DNA of 64,000 bases, taken from positions 122,858,485 to 122,922,484 of the forward strand of contig CM077664.1 in the NCBI GenBank assembly GCA_039707655.1, written 5' to 3'. The DNA is from Elymus sibiricus. Lineage: Eukaryota > Streptophyta > Magnoliopsida > Poales > Poaceae. The position numbers and the translations under genes are program-made. Below the pieces are notes generated by a model, which did not search any database, was not told the DNA's origin, and saw only the letters and a list, made by a program, of their open reading frames with translations. Below, in pieces: positions 33,527-45,189 of the stretch (the stretch's first letter is position 1; every line of letters starts with the position of its first letter).

Positions 33527-33996
33527 CAAAGGGGGAGAAGTGTGAGTTAGTCTTTAGTGGGTCGATATATGGGCTGTGTTTTTGCTTAAGTTGCAACTCT
33601 TGGTCTTTGTTGGATTTGCTTTTTGATGAGTTGTAACTTAAATACTGTTGGTTGTGTGACTCTTATGCTACAGTTATTATGCATGCCCTGATCTTAAATA
33701 TATCTACTCATGCATGCACAATTTCGTCAGACACCAATTTTCATCATGCATTCATATTCCTCAAGTATCTTATGATCATGCATGATTGGATTCCAAGATA
33801 TAGGGGGAGATCTCCACAATTTCAACCTGCCATGTGCATTTGCAATCCAAAGCAAATTCCTCATATGCACATCTTCAGGGGGAGTTCCTCAATATCTTGT
33901 AAGCAATTTCCTCAAACTCTGTACTTACACATCAATTATTTTTACTCCCGTTGAAAGCCTAACCAATTTGTCATCAATCACCAAAAAGGGGGAGAT
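33527..33996 (+). promoter_or_regulatory. Polypurine-tract array upstream of LTR A2
   Basis: GGGGGAG motifs near 33531, 33803, 33880 and 33988; the last abuts the LTR. Spacing matches A1 exactly. Confidence 0.8.
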
Positions 33997-35426
33997 TGTA
34001 AGTGCATCAAGTGCCCCCTTAGTGGTTTTGGAGTATTGAAGACAAATAGGTTGAGGAACTAATGTGTTTGTGAGTATACACAGGAGACAGAGTCCCTAAA
34101 GATTTGGTTTAACACATGGAAGACGACCCCTAAAAATAGATTTCTTCAAGTGAAGAATTTGATGATGAACTTGGTACGGCCTTTGAAGAAATTGATGTGA
34201 AAACTTTGAAGCTTGAAGACTTTGGTTTTCGTAGTTTCTTTTCTTCTTATTTGAGTCATAGGAAAAACCGTACTGTTAAAGGGGGTCTAGGTGAAACATA
34301 TTTCACATTTCCAAAGTGATGCTCAAACATTCTCAAACTTACTAAAACCCATACACAAGCCGCTTCGAGTGAAGCCTTTGGAAATCTCCAGCACAGCTGA
34401 CGCATTTGCTAGCGACAGTGACGAAGTTCATCTGGTCGCTGACGAATTTGGTCAGGCTGAGGAGTTAGGAGTTCGCCAGTGCGATCTGCCTAGAAGTGAG
34501 GAAATTGAGTGCCCCGATGAATTTGAGAGTTCAAATTCCTACCGTTGCTGCGCCGCGTGCCAGCTGTCGAGTGGATCCTTATCCTGACAACGGTCGAATC
34601 AGTCAAGGTCATTTATGACATTTTATGTCGGGTTGCCCCTGGCTATAAATAGCCGCCCCCCAACCAGTTGTTGGTTGGCTGCTCCGAGAGAACTTGACAC
34701 TTGTCATTTGAGAGCAACCCTTCCTCTGACGACTTTGTGAGAACCCAAGTGAGGAAAAACCCAACCAGAGCCAAAGTGATTGAGCATCACTGAAGAGATT
34801 GATCTGTGTGATCCGACGCTTGTTACCTTTGAGGACTGTCATTCCTCCAGACGGTTAGGCGTCATGTTCTGAGCACCCAAGAGTAATTGTGGCGTGCCGG
34901 TGAACAAGTCTGTGAAGGTTTTGGAAGTCTACCTTGAAGACTTACCACGAGTGATTGGGCGAGGTCTAAGTGATCTTAGCTCAAGAGGAATACGTTGAGG
35001 ACTAAGTGTCCTCTGAGTTGCGACTCAGCCGCCTCAACCAGACGTACAGTTGATGCAGCAACTGGAACTGGTCTACCAAATATCATTGTCTTCACCAAGC
35101 CAACCTGGTTTCAAATTCCTCACCCTCTCTTACATTATTCCGCTGCTGAAGAATTTGAGATATGTGCGCTGACGAATTTGAACTGAAGCATTTGATCATG
35201 TTATCTTTTATTTCCTCAGTTCGTATTCTTCATGCTTGTATGAGTGTATGATTGCATGTTCTTCATTGTTATGTATCCTGCTCGCATGTACTCTGATTCT
35301 GTGATGTCTTAGTTTCCCGTGTGTTTCTATTACTTCACTCTGTTCTTCGTCAAATTCTTCAGAGTTTGACGAATTTCTAAAAATCTCCCATTCACCCCCC
35401 CCCCTGGGAGTTTACATGCGCTTTCA
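33997..35426 (+). mobile_element. 3' LTR of element A2
   Basis: Starts TGTAAGTGC after the PPT and ends GCGCTTTCA, giving 1,430 bp. The end is set by comparison with the uninterrupted G1 LTR, where the host text resumes at CGCATAAACTAGGG (35427, equivalent to 44079). A C-rich run precedes the end, as in LTR B. Confidence 0.88.
34641..34654 (+). promoter_or_regulatory. Palindromic TATA box of LTR A2
   Basis: GGCTATAAATAGCC, identical to LTR A1 and LTR B. Confidence 0.8.
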
Positions 35427-36446
35427 CGCATAAACTAGGGTTTAAGCTTCTGTCACTCTAGCAACCCATCATCTAATTACTACTCCACAATGCGTTCCCT
35501 TAGGCCCAAAGATGGTGAAGTGTCATGTACTCGACGTTCACATGACACCACTAAGAGAATCAACAACATACATATCATCAAAATATTGAACGAATACCAA
35601 ATTCACATGATTACTTATGACAAGACTTCTCCCATGTCCTCAAGAACAAAAGTAACTACTCACAAATCATATTCATGTTCAAGATCAGAGGGGTATTGAA
35701 TAGCATATTGGATCTGAACATATAATCTTCCACCAAATAAACCAACTAGCATCAACTAAAAGATGTAATCAACACTACTAGCAACCCACAAGTACCAATC
35801 TGAGGTTTTGAGACAAAGATTGAATACAAGAGATGAACTAGGGTTTGAAATGAGATGGTGTTGTTGAAGATGTTGATGAAGATTGGTCCTCCCACGATGA
35901 GAGGATTGTTGGTGATGTCGATGGCTCCGATTTCCCACTCCGGGAGGGAAGTATCCCCGGCGGAATCGCTCCGCTGGAGAGCAAAAGTGCTCCTGCCCAA
36001 GTTCCGCCTCGAGACGGGGGCGCACCATCCCAAAACTCTTCTCCTTATTTTTTCTAGGGCAAATGGGCTTATATACCAAAAAATGGGCACCGGAGGCTGG
36101 CCAGGAGCCCCACAAGCCACCAAGGCGCGCCTGGGGGGGGGGGTGTGGCGCGCCCTAGTGCCTCGTGGGCACCTGGGTGCCCCCCTCTGGTATTTCTTTC
36201 TTCCAGTATTTTTTATTATTCCAAAATAAATCTTCGTGAAATTTCAGCTCATTTGGAGATGTGCAGAATAGGTATCTCTGACATAGAATTTTCAGGTCCA
36301 GAATTCCAGCTACCGGCAATCTCCCTCCTTGTGTAAATCTTGCATATTAAGAGAGAAAAGGCATTAGAATTGCTCCACAAAGTGTTATATTGATTAAAAA
36401 CACTATAAATAACAGTAGTAAAACATGATGCAAAATGGACGTATCA
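35427..36446 (-). mobile_element. 3' LTR of G1, partial
   Basis: Corresponds to 44079-45092 of the 5' LTR. It is interrupted by A2 at its plus-left edge; the missing 505 bp (equivalent to 43575-44078) do not occur left of the A complex. On the minus strand it starts TGATACGTCC right after the polypurine tract and has a TATA box near 36068-36078 (TGGTATATAAGCC) downstream of a GC-rich hairpin (about 36110-36170). Confidence 0.9.
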
Positions 36447-36460
36447 ACTCCCCCAAGCTT
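36447..36460 (-). promoter_or_regulatory. Polypurine tract of G1
   Basis: On the minus strand AAGCTTGGGGGAGT directly precedes LTR start TGATACGTCC. The same motif is at 53155-53168 in G2. Confidence 0.85.
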
Positions 36461-37998
36461 AGACCTCGCTTGTCCTCAAGCGAAAGCCGATATGGATAAT
36501 CATGTCCACATGTTTAGAGAGAGAGGTGTCGATAAAAACAAAATACGGACATAGTAGCATCATGATCATTATTATAACAGCAATATTTATTATCATAAAA
36601 CTTCTCATGAGCAAGTAACAATTCATCACAACAATGAAGTATAAGGCATAAACTTTCTTGAAAACTAACAAACTATGTTCTCAGTCAACAATGCAATTGC
36701 AATTCATCATATTTTCAGGAAGGGTCTCATGTAGGAGCTTTTTAGCAAGTCCACATACTCAACCATCATATAGTCTTCTATGATTGCTAACACTCACAAC
36801 ATATATATGGAGCAAAAAGTTTCAGCCAGACACATAGAAAGATAGGGGCTTATAATTTCGCCTCCCAACTTATTCACCTCAAGGGTGATGTCAACAATAA
36901 TAACTCATGATCACTCATATCCAACTAGATATATATGCCTAGATCTTTCCCCACCACATGATGCTTGCAAAAGAGAAAAATAAAAAGGAATAGAGGAGAA
37001 CACTATTGACTCTTGCATAAAAAGTAAATACATAAAAGTAAAAGATAGGCCCTTCGCAGAGGGAAGCAGAGGTTGTCATGCGCTTTTTGTTGTTAGATGC
37101 ACAAGCTCTTAATGCAAAGGAACATCACTTTATATTGCCCCTTGTGATAGCAACCTTTATTATGCAATCCATCGCTTTTATTTCTTTGCCATCACAAGTT
37201 CGTACAAAGCTTATTTTCCTTTACAATAAAAGTTTATACACATTTAGAGGCAATTTTTATTGCTTTTTGCACCGATGACAACTTACTTGAAGGATCTTAT
37301 TCAATCCATAGGTAGATATAGTGGACTCTCATGACATGAAACTGGGTTTAAGGGTTTTGGATGCACAAGTAGTATCTCTACTTGGTGCGGATTTTTGGCT
37401 AGCAAAGATATTGGGCAAGCACCACATGTTGGAGGATCTATGACAATATAATTTCTATGTGAATATAAGCAAACATAATTCATTATGTTGTCTTCCTTGT
37501 CCAACGTTAACAATTTGACATAAAATACTTAATGGGGGCTCACAATCATAAAAGATGTCCAAGATAGTGTATTTGCATGTGAATCTTCTCTTCCCTATTA
37601 ATTTTTTTCATGAATTGCATCATTGACCAATGCTATGTTTGTTAACTTTCAATAAATTTTACCACTTATACTTTTCTTTATGTAATGTCATTACTTTCCA
37701 TAAGATTAGCATATGATCTTTTTTATTATTTTCATTGCTAGGATTGAAACATAAAAGTAAAGAAGCAAAAACTCAAACTACTCTTTATTATATAACTCTC
37801 AACTCAATTACATAGATAGATAGATCACGAAACTAGCACTCGAAAATAGATCATACTAAACTTTTATTCAACTAAATCACGAAATCACTAAGGATCGAAC
37901 TAAAAATAGGTAAAGATAATAAAAGTGATGGTGATACGATACCGGGGCACCTCCCCCAAGCTTGGCTAAAGCCAAGGGGAGTGCCCATACCCATGTAC
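36461..37998 (-). other. Non-coding 3' region of G1 between accessory ORF and PPT
   Basis: About 1.5 kb, AT-rich, collinear with 53169-54706 of G2 with many indels. Only short, non-conserved ORFs. It probably forms the 3' untranslated part of the element RNA. Confidence 0.7.
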
Positions 37999-38409
37999 TC
38001 AAGTTTCCTTCTTCGGTGATGCTGGTGGTGATGAAGTGGTGGGCTTGTCCTTCAGTTTCCACTTGAGAACATAGTTTTCTTCCTTCAACTTGCTAATTTC
38101 TTGCTCAAGCTCCACTATCTTCTCACACAATACATTCTTGTTTTCCTGTAGAAGACGGAAAGGGATAAATTGGATCTTCGATTTGTTTACTGTGTTTGGG
38201 AGGCTCGACTTCTTGAACTCCACATGCATATCTCCCGATTGAGGTAGAGGGGCATCTTCTTCATCCGAGCTCGCATCTTCCGTTCCCTTCATGTTGGCAT
38301 CTTGCTCCTCCTCCGTGGACCATCCATAGGGGTCTATATCCCCATAGATCCTTGGATTTGTAACATAGTGCCATACGAAGCTCTCTCCATCTGAGTCTTG
38401 AGACGACAT
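37999..38409 (-). CDS. Accessory 3' ORF of G1 (136 aa, coiled coil)
   Basis: ATG at 38409-38407 (MSSQDSDGESFVWHY) to the stop at 37999. The N-terminal half is acidic; residues about 85-120 form a probable coiled coil (EKIVELEQEISKLKEE). The C-terminus is Lys/Pro/Ser-rich (DKPTTSSPPASPKKE). The C-terminal segment and the leader before ATG are shared with the G2 ORF (54707-55218), but the N-terminal parts do not look alike. No known domain is recognised. It lies 3' of pol, where Athila elements carry their extra ORF, and is the only intact ORF of G1. Confidence 0.6.
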   Translation of the reverse strand: MSSQDSDGESFVWHYVTNPRIYGDIDPYGWSTEEEQDANMKGTEDASSDEEDAPLPQSGDMHVEFKKSSLPNTVNKSKIQFIPFRLLQENKNVLCEKIVELEQEISKLKEENYVLKWKLKDKPTTSSPPASPKKET

Positions 38410-38743
38410 ACTTTCGGATCTGTCAGAAAAATAGCACGAAACAAGAACAGAGAAGATTTCTACGATACGGTGGTCAAAACATCCAAGAGTATATATGAAG
38501 AATTTTTTATCTTGAAAAACAAGTATTCCAGAAGAAAACGGAGTTGGGAAGGCTCACGAGGGGCCCACGAGCCACCAGGGCATGCCTGGGGGGTGGCACG
38601 CCCTGGTGCCTCGTGTGCACCTCGTGGGTCCCCTCGGCTATTTCTTATTTTTGTATTTTTTCTAATATTCCAAATCTGACAGAAAGTATTTTTATGGAAT
38701 TTTTGGAGTCGGTTTACTTACCGTATCATGTACCTCTTCCTTT
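38410..38743 (-). promoter_or_regulatory. Internal promoter-like cassette upstream of the G1 accessory ORF
   Basis: On the minus strand, after the pol stop: a GC-rich hairpin with arms 38574-38586 and 38595-38607 (ACCAGGGCATGCC, loop of 8 nt), then a TATATATG box at about 38490-38497, then CACCG-ATCG, a leader, and ATG 38409. The LTR of the same element has the same hairpin type (arms 44771-44783 and 44792-44804, identical loop) upstream of its TATA box, so the cassette looks like a second copy of the LTR core promoter arrangement. Confidence 0.5.
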
Positions 38744-41700
38744 TCAGGGTTCTGGAGTGTTCTGGAAGGTCTCTCTTATGTATTCCTCCGGTGTAATTGT
38801 TTCAATAATATTAGTTTCAACATTAATGGGAGTACCTGGAATATAATGCTTAATTCTTTGCCCATTCACCACTCTCGGATTAGTGCCTTCGGAGTTGTTT
38901 ATTTTGATGGCTCCGGAGCGATAGACTTCTTCGATGATATATGGTCCTTCCCATTTAGAGAGAAGTTTTCCTGCAAAGAACTTCAAACGAGAATTGTACA
39001 ATAGAACTTGCTCACCCACTTTGAATTCCCGTTTTTGAATTCTTCTATCATGCCATCTTTTAACTTTTTCTTTAAACAATTTGGCATTTTCATAAGCTTG
39101 GGTTCTCCATTCATCTAATGAGCTAATATCAAATAACCTCTTTTCACCGACAAGTTTAAAATCATAATTGAGTTCTTTAATTGCCCAATATGCTTTATGT
39201 TCTAACTCAAGAGGTAAATGACATGCTTTTCCATAAACCATTTTATAAGGAGACATACCCATAGGATTTTTATAAGCAGTTCTATAAGCCCATAATGCAT
39301 CGTCAAGTTTCTTAGACCAATTCTTTCTAGATCTATTGACGGTTTTTTGCAAAATTAATTTTATTTCTCTATTGCTCAATTCTACTTGACCACTAGATTG
39401 AGGGTGATAGGGAGATGCAATTCTATGGTTGACATCATATTTAGCAAGCAGTTTACGGAATGCACCATGAATAAAATGTGAACCACCATCGGTCATTAAA
39501 TATCTAGGGACTCCAAACCTCGGGAAAATAACTTCTTTAAGCATTTTAATAGAAGTGTTATGATCAGCACTACTAGTTGGAATAGCTTCTACCCACTTAG
39601 TAACGTAATCAACAACAACTAAAATATGTGTATACCCATTGGATTTAGGAAAAGGCCCCATATAATCAAATCCCCAAACATCAAATGGTTCGATACCAAG
39701 TGAATAATTCATAGGCATTTCCTGACGTCTACCAACATTACCTATTCTTTGACATTCATCACAAGATAAGACAAACTTACGAGCATCCTTGAAAAGAGTA
39801 GGCCAATAAAAACCAGATTGTAATACCTTGTGTGCAGTTCTGTCTCCCGCATGGTGTCCTCCGTAAGCCTCGGAATGACACTTCCGTAAGATTTGTTCCT
39901 GTTCATGCTCAGGTATACAACATCTAATAATACCATCTACTCCTTCTTTATAAAGATGTGGGTCATCCCAAAAGTAATGTCTTAAATCATAGAAGAACTT
40001 TTTCTTTTGTTGGTATGTGAAACTAGGTGGTATAAATTTAGCAACAATATAATTAGCATAGTCCGCATACCAAGGAGTATTACGAGAAGCATTTATGACC
40101 ACTAATTGTTCATCAGGAAAATCATCATTAATTGGTAGTGGGCCATCAAGAACATTTTCTATTCTAGACAAATTATCTGCTACGGGATTCTCAGCTCCCT
40201 TTCTATCAATAATATGCAAATCAAATTCTTGTAGCAATAGAACCCACCTAATGAGTCTAGGTTTAGCATCTTTCTTTTCCATAAGATATTTAATAGCAAC
40301 ATGATCAGTGTGACCAGTTACTTTAGAATCAACTATGTAAGACCTGAATTTATCAAATGCAAACACAACTGCTAGAAATTCTTTCTCAGTAGTAGCATAA
40401 TTTCTTTGGGCACTGTCTAGAGTTTTACTAGCATAATGGATAACATTTAATTTCTTATCAACTCTCTGTCCTAGAACAGCACCAACAACATAATCACTAG
40501 CATCACACATAATTTCAAAAGGCAAGTTCCAATCAGGTGGTTGAACAATAGGTGAAGTGGTTAAGGCTTTCTTAAGTGTTTCAAAGGCTTCTACACAATC
40601 ATCATCAAAAACAAATGGAACATCTTTTTGCAAGAGATTGGTAAGAGGCCTAGAAATTTTAGAGAAGTCTTTAATAAATCTCCTATAGAAACCAGCATGA
40701 CCAAGGAAACTTCTTATACCTTTAATATCTTTAGGACATGGCATTTTCTCAATAGCATCAACCTTAGCTTTATCAACTTCAATACCTCTTTCAGAAATTT
40801 TATGCCCCAAGACAATACCTTCATTCACCATAAAGTGGCACTTCTCCCAATTCAAGACAAGATTAGTTTATTCACATCTCTGCAAAACTTGATCAAGGTT
40901 GCATAAGCAATCATCAAAAGAAGTTCCATAAACGGAAAAATCATCCATGAAAACCTCAACAATCTTTTCACAAAAGTCAGAGAATATAGCAGTCATACAT
41001 CTTTGAAAGGTAGCAGGTGCATTGCATAAACCAAAAGGCATATGTCTATAAGCATAAGTTCCAAAAGGACAAGTAAAGGTGGTTTTCTCTTGATCTACAG
41101 GTGATAGAGGTATTTAAGAGAAACCAGAATAACCATCTAGAAAGCAAAAGTGTGTATGCTTGGACAACCTTTCTAACATTTGATCAATATAAGGTAAGGG
41201 GTAATGATCTTTTCTAGTGGCTTTGTTTAATTTTCTAAAATCAATTACCATCCTATAACCAGTTACAGTTCTTTGTGGAATGAGTTCATTTTTATCATTA
41301 GGAACAACAGTAATACCTCCCTTCTTAGGGACACAATGAATGGGACTTACCCATCTACTATCAGCTATGGGATAGATTATACCTGCTTCCAAAAGCTTTA
41401 ATATTTCAGTTCTTACCACCTCTTTCATTTTAGGATTTAATCGTCGTTGGTGGTCGACAACTGGTTTAGCATCAGGCTCCATATTAATTTTGTGCTGACA
41501 TAGAGTGGGACTAATGCCCTTAAGATCATCAAGAGTATATCCAATAGCAGCTCGGTGCTTCCTCAGAGTTTTTAGTAATCTCTTTTCTTCATGCTCTGAA
41601 AGGTTAGCACTAATAATAACAGGATATATCTTCTTTTCATCTAGATAAGTATATTTCAATGTATCAGGCAATTGCTTCAATTCAAATACAGGATCACCCT

Positions 41701-43468
41701 TAGGTGGAGGAGGGCCTCCAAGAGTTTCAACAGGCAAATTGTGTTTAAGGATAGGTGGTTGATCAAAGAACATCTTATCTATTTCATTTCTTTCATTCAT
41801 ATGAATATCGTTTTCATGGTCTAGCAAATATTGTTCTAACGGATCAGTAGGAGGTACGGCAATAGAAGCAAGACCAATAATTTCATCTTTACTAGGCAAT
41901 TCTTTATCATGAGGTTGTCTACGAAACTTGGAGAAATTAAACTCATGAGACATGCCACCAAAATTAACACTAATAGTTTGTTTAGCGCAATCTATCTTGG
42001 CATTAACAGTGTTCAAGAAAGGTCTACCAAATATAATGGGACAAAAATCATCTTGTGGAGAACTGAGGACTAGAAAATCAGTAGGATATTTTATTTTTCC
42101 ACACAAGACTTCAACATCTCTAACGATCCCAAGTGGTGTAATGGCATCTCTGTTTGCAAGCTTAATAGTAACATCAATGTCCTCTATTTCGATAGGTGCA
42201 ATATCATTCATAATTTCTTGATATAAGGTAAACGGAATAGCACTCACACTAGCACCCAAATCACATAAGCCATGATAACAATGATCTCCTATTTTAACAG
42301 AGACAACAGGCATGCCTACTACAGGTCTGTTTTTATCTTTAGGATCTGGTTTAGCAATTCTAGCTGCTTCATCACAGAAGTAAATAACATGCCCTTCTAT
42401 ATTATCGACCAACAGATCTTTAACCATAGCAACATTAGGTTCAACTTTAATTTGTTCGGAGGGTCTAGGTGCTCTAATATTACTTTTGTTAACCACAGTT
42501 GAAACTTTAGCATGTTCCTTAATCCTAACAGGAGAATGTTTCTCAATATAAGCAGTAGGCACAACTGGATCAACATGGTAAACAATTGTTTCTTATTTAA
42601 CACTAACGGGTTCCTCAATCTTTTATTTAATAGGGGGATGATATTTAAACCACTTCTCCTTAGGGAGATCAACATGAGTAGCAAATGATTCACAAAAGGA
42701 AGCTACTATCTCACAGTCAAGTCCATATTTAGTGCTAAACTTATGAAAAGCATCGGTAGCCATAAAAGATTTAACACAATCAAACTCAAGTATTATACCT
42801 GACTCATTACCTTTGTCGAGTTCCCAATCTTCAGAGTTGCATTTAATTCTTTCCAGAAGATCCCATCTGAATTCAATAGTTTTCTTCATAAAGGAGCCAG
42901 TCAAAGAAGAATCGAGCATGGTTTGATTATCATGAGAAAGCCGAGCATAAAAATTCTATAAGATAATTTCTCTTGAGAGCTCATGATTGGGGCATGTGTA
43001 CATCATGTACTTAAGCCTCCCCCAAGCTTGAGCGATGCTTTCTCCTTCACAAGGCCAAAAATTATATATATAATTCCGATCATGATGAACCAAATGCATA
43101 GGATAAAATTTCTGGTGGAATTCCAGTTTCAATCGGTTCCAGTCCCATGTATCAGTATCATCACATAGCCTATACCATGTCAATGCCATTCCTTCCAAAG
43201 ATAAAGGGAATACTTTCTTCTTAACTCCATCTCCGGATAAACCTGTAAGCTTAAACAATCCACAAATTTCATCCACATAGATCAAGTGCATATCAGGATG
43301 TACCGTTCCATCTCCTGCATAAGGATTAGCTAGCAGTTTCTCTATCATACCCGAAGGAATCTCATAATAAATATTTTCAGTAGGTACAGTAGGTTGAGGA
43401 GCAACTATTTGTGCTTCCGGTCGAGGTGAAGATACCCCGAACAAACCCCTCAAAGGATTACTTTCCAT
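38744..43468 (-). pseudogene. gag-pol: Gag-pol of G1, one frame, five nonsense codons
   Basis: Start MESNPLRGLFGVS at 43468. A single minus frame runs to the stop at 38744 (about 1,574 codons) without frameshift, interrupted by stops at 42956-42958, 42623-42625, 42593-42595, 41114-41116 and 40868-40870. Gag: AWGRLKYMMYTCPNHELS. Protease: CDLGASVSAIP (about 42235-42270). RT: GYRMVIDFRKLNKATRKDHY and intact FMDD near 40940. RNase [17 protein letters not shown]. Integrase: H2C2 finger [10 protein letters not shown]...CDECQR, core with [18 protein letters not shown] and a Glu in [12 protein letters not shown], and C-terminal [18 protein letters not shown]. Comparison with G2 shows most stops arose by single substitutions such as CAA to TAA. 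Confidence 0.9.
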
Positions 43469-43545
43469 AGTGACAAGTAACAGTAAATTTCAGCACGTAA
43501 TATAAATGTTTCCTTACCAAATTCCACTCTCCAAAGGTGCTTCAC

Positions 43546-43563
43546 TCCCCGGCAATGGCGCCA
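43546..43563 (-). promoter_or_regulatory. Primer binding site of G1, tRNA-Asp type
   Basis: On the minus strand TGGCGCCATTGCCGGGGA, complementary to the 3' end of tRNA-Asp with one mismatch. G2 has the perfect version at 62048-62065. The PBS lies 11 bases from the LTR. Confidence 0.85.
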
Positions 43564-43574
43564 GAAAAGAGTCT

Positions 43575-45092
43575 TGATGACCCACAAGTATAGGGGATCA
43601 ATCATAGTCCTTTCAATAAGTAAGAGTGTCGAACCCAAGGAGGAGTAGAAGGAAATGACAAGCGGTTTTCAGCAAGGTATTTTCTGCAAGCACTGAAATT
43701 ATCGGTAACGAATAGTTTGATAGCAAGATAATTTGTAACAAGTGACAAGTAGCAATAGTAACAAAGAGTGCAGCAAGGTGGCCCAATCCTTTTGTATCAA
43801 AGGACAAGCCAGAACGATCTCTTATAATAAGCAAGGCGTTCTCGAGGACACATGGGAATTTCATCTAGTCACTTTCATCATGTTTGTTTGATTCGCGTTT
43901 GCTACTTTGATAATTTGATATGTGGGTGGACCGGTGCTTGGGTGCTGTTCTTACTTGAACAAACCTACCACTTATGATTACCCCCTCTCGCAAGCATCCG
44001 CAACTATGAAAGAAGAATTAAGATAACTCTAACCATAGCATTAAACATATGGATCCAAATCAGCCCCTTACGGAATAGCGCATAAACTAGGGTTTAAGCT
44101 TCTGTCACTCTAGCAACCCATCATCTAATTACTACTCCACAATGCATTCCCTTAGGCCCAAAGATGGTGAAGTGCCATGTAGTCGACGTTCACATGACAC
44201 CCCTAAGAGAATCAACAACATACATATCATCAAAATATCGAACGAATACCAAATTCACATGATTACTTATGACAAGACTTCTCCCATGTCCTCAAGAACA
44301 AAAGTAACTACTCACAAATCATATTCATGTTCAAGATCAAAGGGGTATTGAATAGCATATTGGATCTGAACATATAATCTTCCACCAAATAAACCAACTA
44401 GCATCAACTACAAGATGTAATCAACACTACTAGCAACCCACAGGTACCAATCTGAGGTTTTGAGACAAAGATTGAATACAAGAGATGAACTAGGGTTTGA
44501 GATGAGATGGTGATGTTGAAGATGTTGATGAAGATTGGTCCTCCCACGATGAGAGGATCGTTGGTGATGTCGATGGCTCCGATTTCCCCCTCAGGGAGGG
44601 AAGTATCCCCGGCGGAATCGCTCCGCCGGAGAGCAAAAGTGCTCCTGCCCAAGTTCCGCCTCGAGACGGCGGTGCACCATCCCAAAAGTCTTCTCCTTAT
44701 TTTTTCTAGGGCAAATGGGCTTATATACCAGAAAATGGGCACCGGAGGCTAGCCAGGGGCCCCACAAGCCACCAGGGCGCGCCTGGGGGGTGGCGCGCCC
44801 TGGTGCCTCGTGGGCACCTGGGTGGCCCCCTATGGTATTTCTTTATTCCATTATTTTTTTATTAATTCCAAAAAAATCTTCGTGAAATTTTAGCTCATTT
44901 GGAGATGTGCAGAATAGGTATCTCTGACATAGCTTTTTCAGGTCCAGAATTCCAGCTGCCGGCAATCTCCCTCCTTGTGTAAATCTTGCATATTAAGAGA
45001 GAAAAGGCATTAGAATTGCTCCACAAAGTGTTATATTGATTAAAAACACTATAAATAACAGTAGTAAAACATGATGCAAAATGGACGCATCA
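43575..45092 (-). mobile_element. 5' LTR of G1
   Basis: On the plus strand TGATGACCCACAAG to GGACGCATCA, 1,518 bp. The minus-strand TATA box TGGTATATAA is at 44721-44730. A perfect 13-bp stem (ACCAGGGCGCGCC, arms 44771-44783 and 44792-44804) lies just upstream. It is inserted in a CACTA terminus, which resumes at 45093. Confidence 0.92.
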
Positions 45093-45189
45093 ATTCTATC
45101 ATAAAATTGTCACGGATGTACATGCATGACAGAAAACTTGACCTACTGCGACAAAGACGTATCATCATGGAAGTGTTTTTTTTGTAGTG
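45093..45189 (-). mobile_element. Right terminus of a CACTA transposon (fragment)
   Basis: Read on the minus strand from 45189: CACTACAAAAAAAACACTTC, then GATGATACG, a GTAGGTC block, CATGTACATCC and GTGACAATTTTATGA. This matches the left end of the CACTA at 50537. The body of this element lay left of G1 and is not in the window. The sequence after 45189 is LINE. Confidence 0.85.

Larger units (their letters stand above)
22891..35426 (+). mobile_element. Copia element A, copy A2 (gag to 3' LTR)
   Basis: About 12.5 kb in order: gag, spacer, pol, conserved stem-loop, internal promoter-like region, accessory ORF, polypurine array, 3' LTR. It shares architecture and copia motifs with B but belongs to a different family by sequence. 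It lacks its own 5' LTR and PBS because of the junction at 22890. The 3' LTR ends at 35426, where G1 LTR sequence begins, so A was inserted in G1. Confidence 0.9.
35427..45092 (-). mobile_element. Gypsy element G1, Athila-type, minus strand, left LTR truncated
   Basis: Read on the minus strand: 5' LTR (45092-43575), PBS for tRNA-Asp, gag-pol (43468-38744), internal promoter-like cassette, short accessory ORF (38409-37999), polypurine tract and 3' LTR (36446-35427, its distal 505 bp missing). The PBS type, single gag-pol frame and additional 3' ORF fit the Athila group of Ty3/gypsy. Triticeae families such as Sabrina or WHAM are candidates that I cannot verify. A inserted in the 3' LTR. The two LTRs differ at roughly 3 percent of positions by eye. 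Confidence 0.88.

Noticed and set aside
36110..36190. GC-rich block as a CpG island of a host gene
   Set aside because: It is the hairpin of the G1 LTR promoter region and recurs in every LTR of this group.
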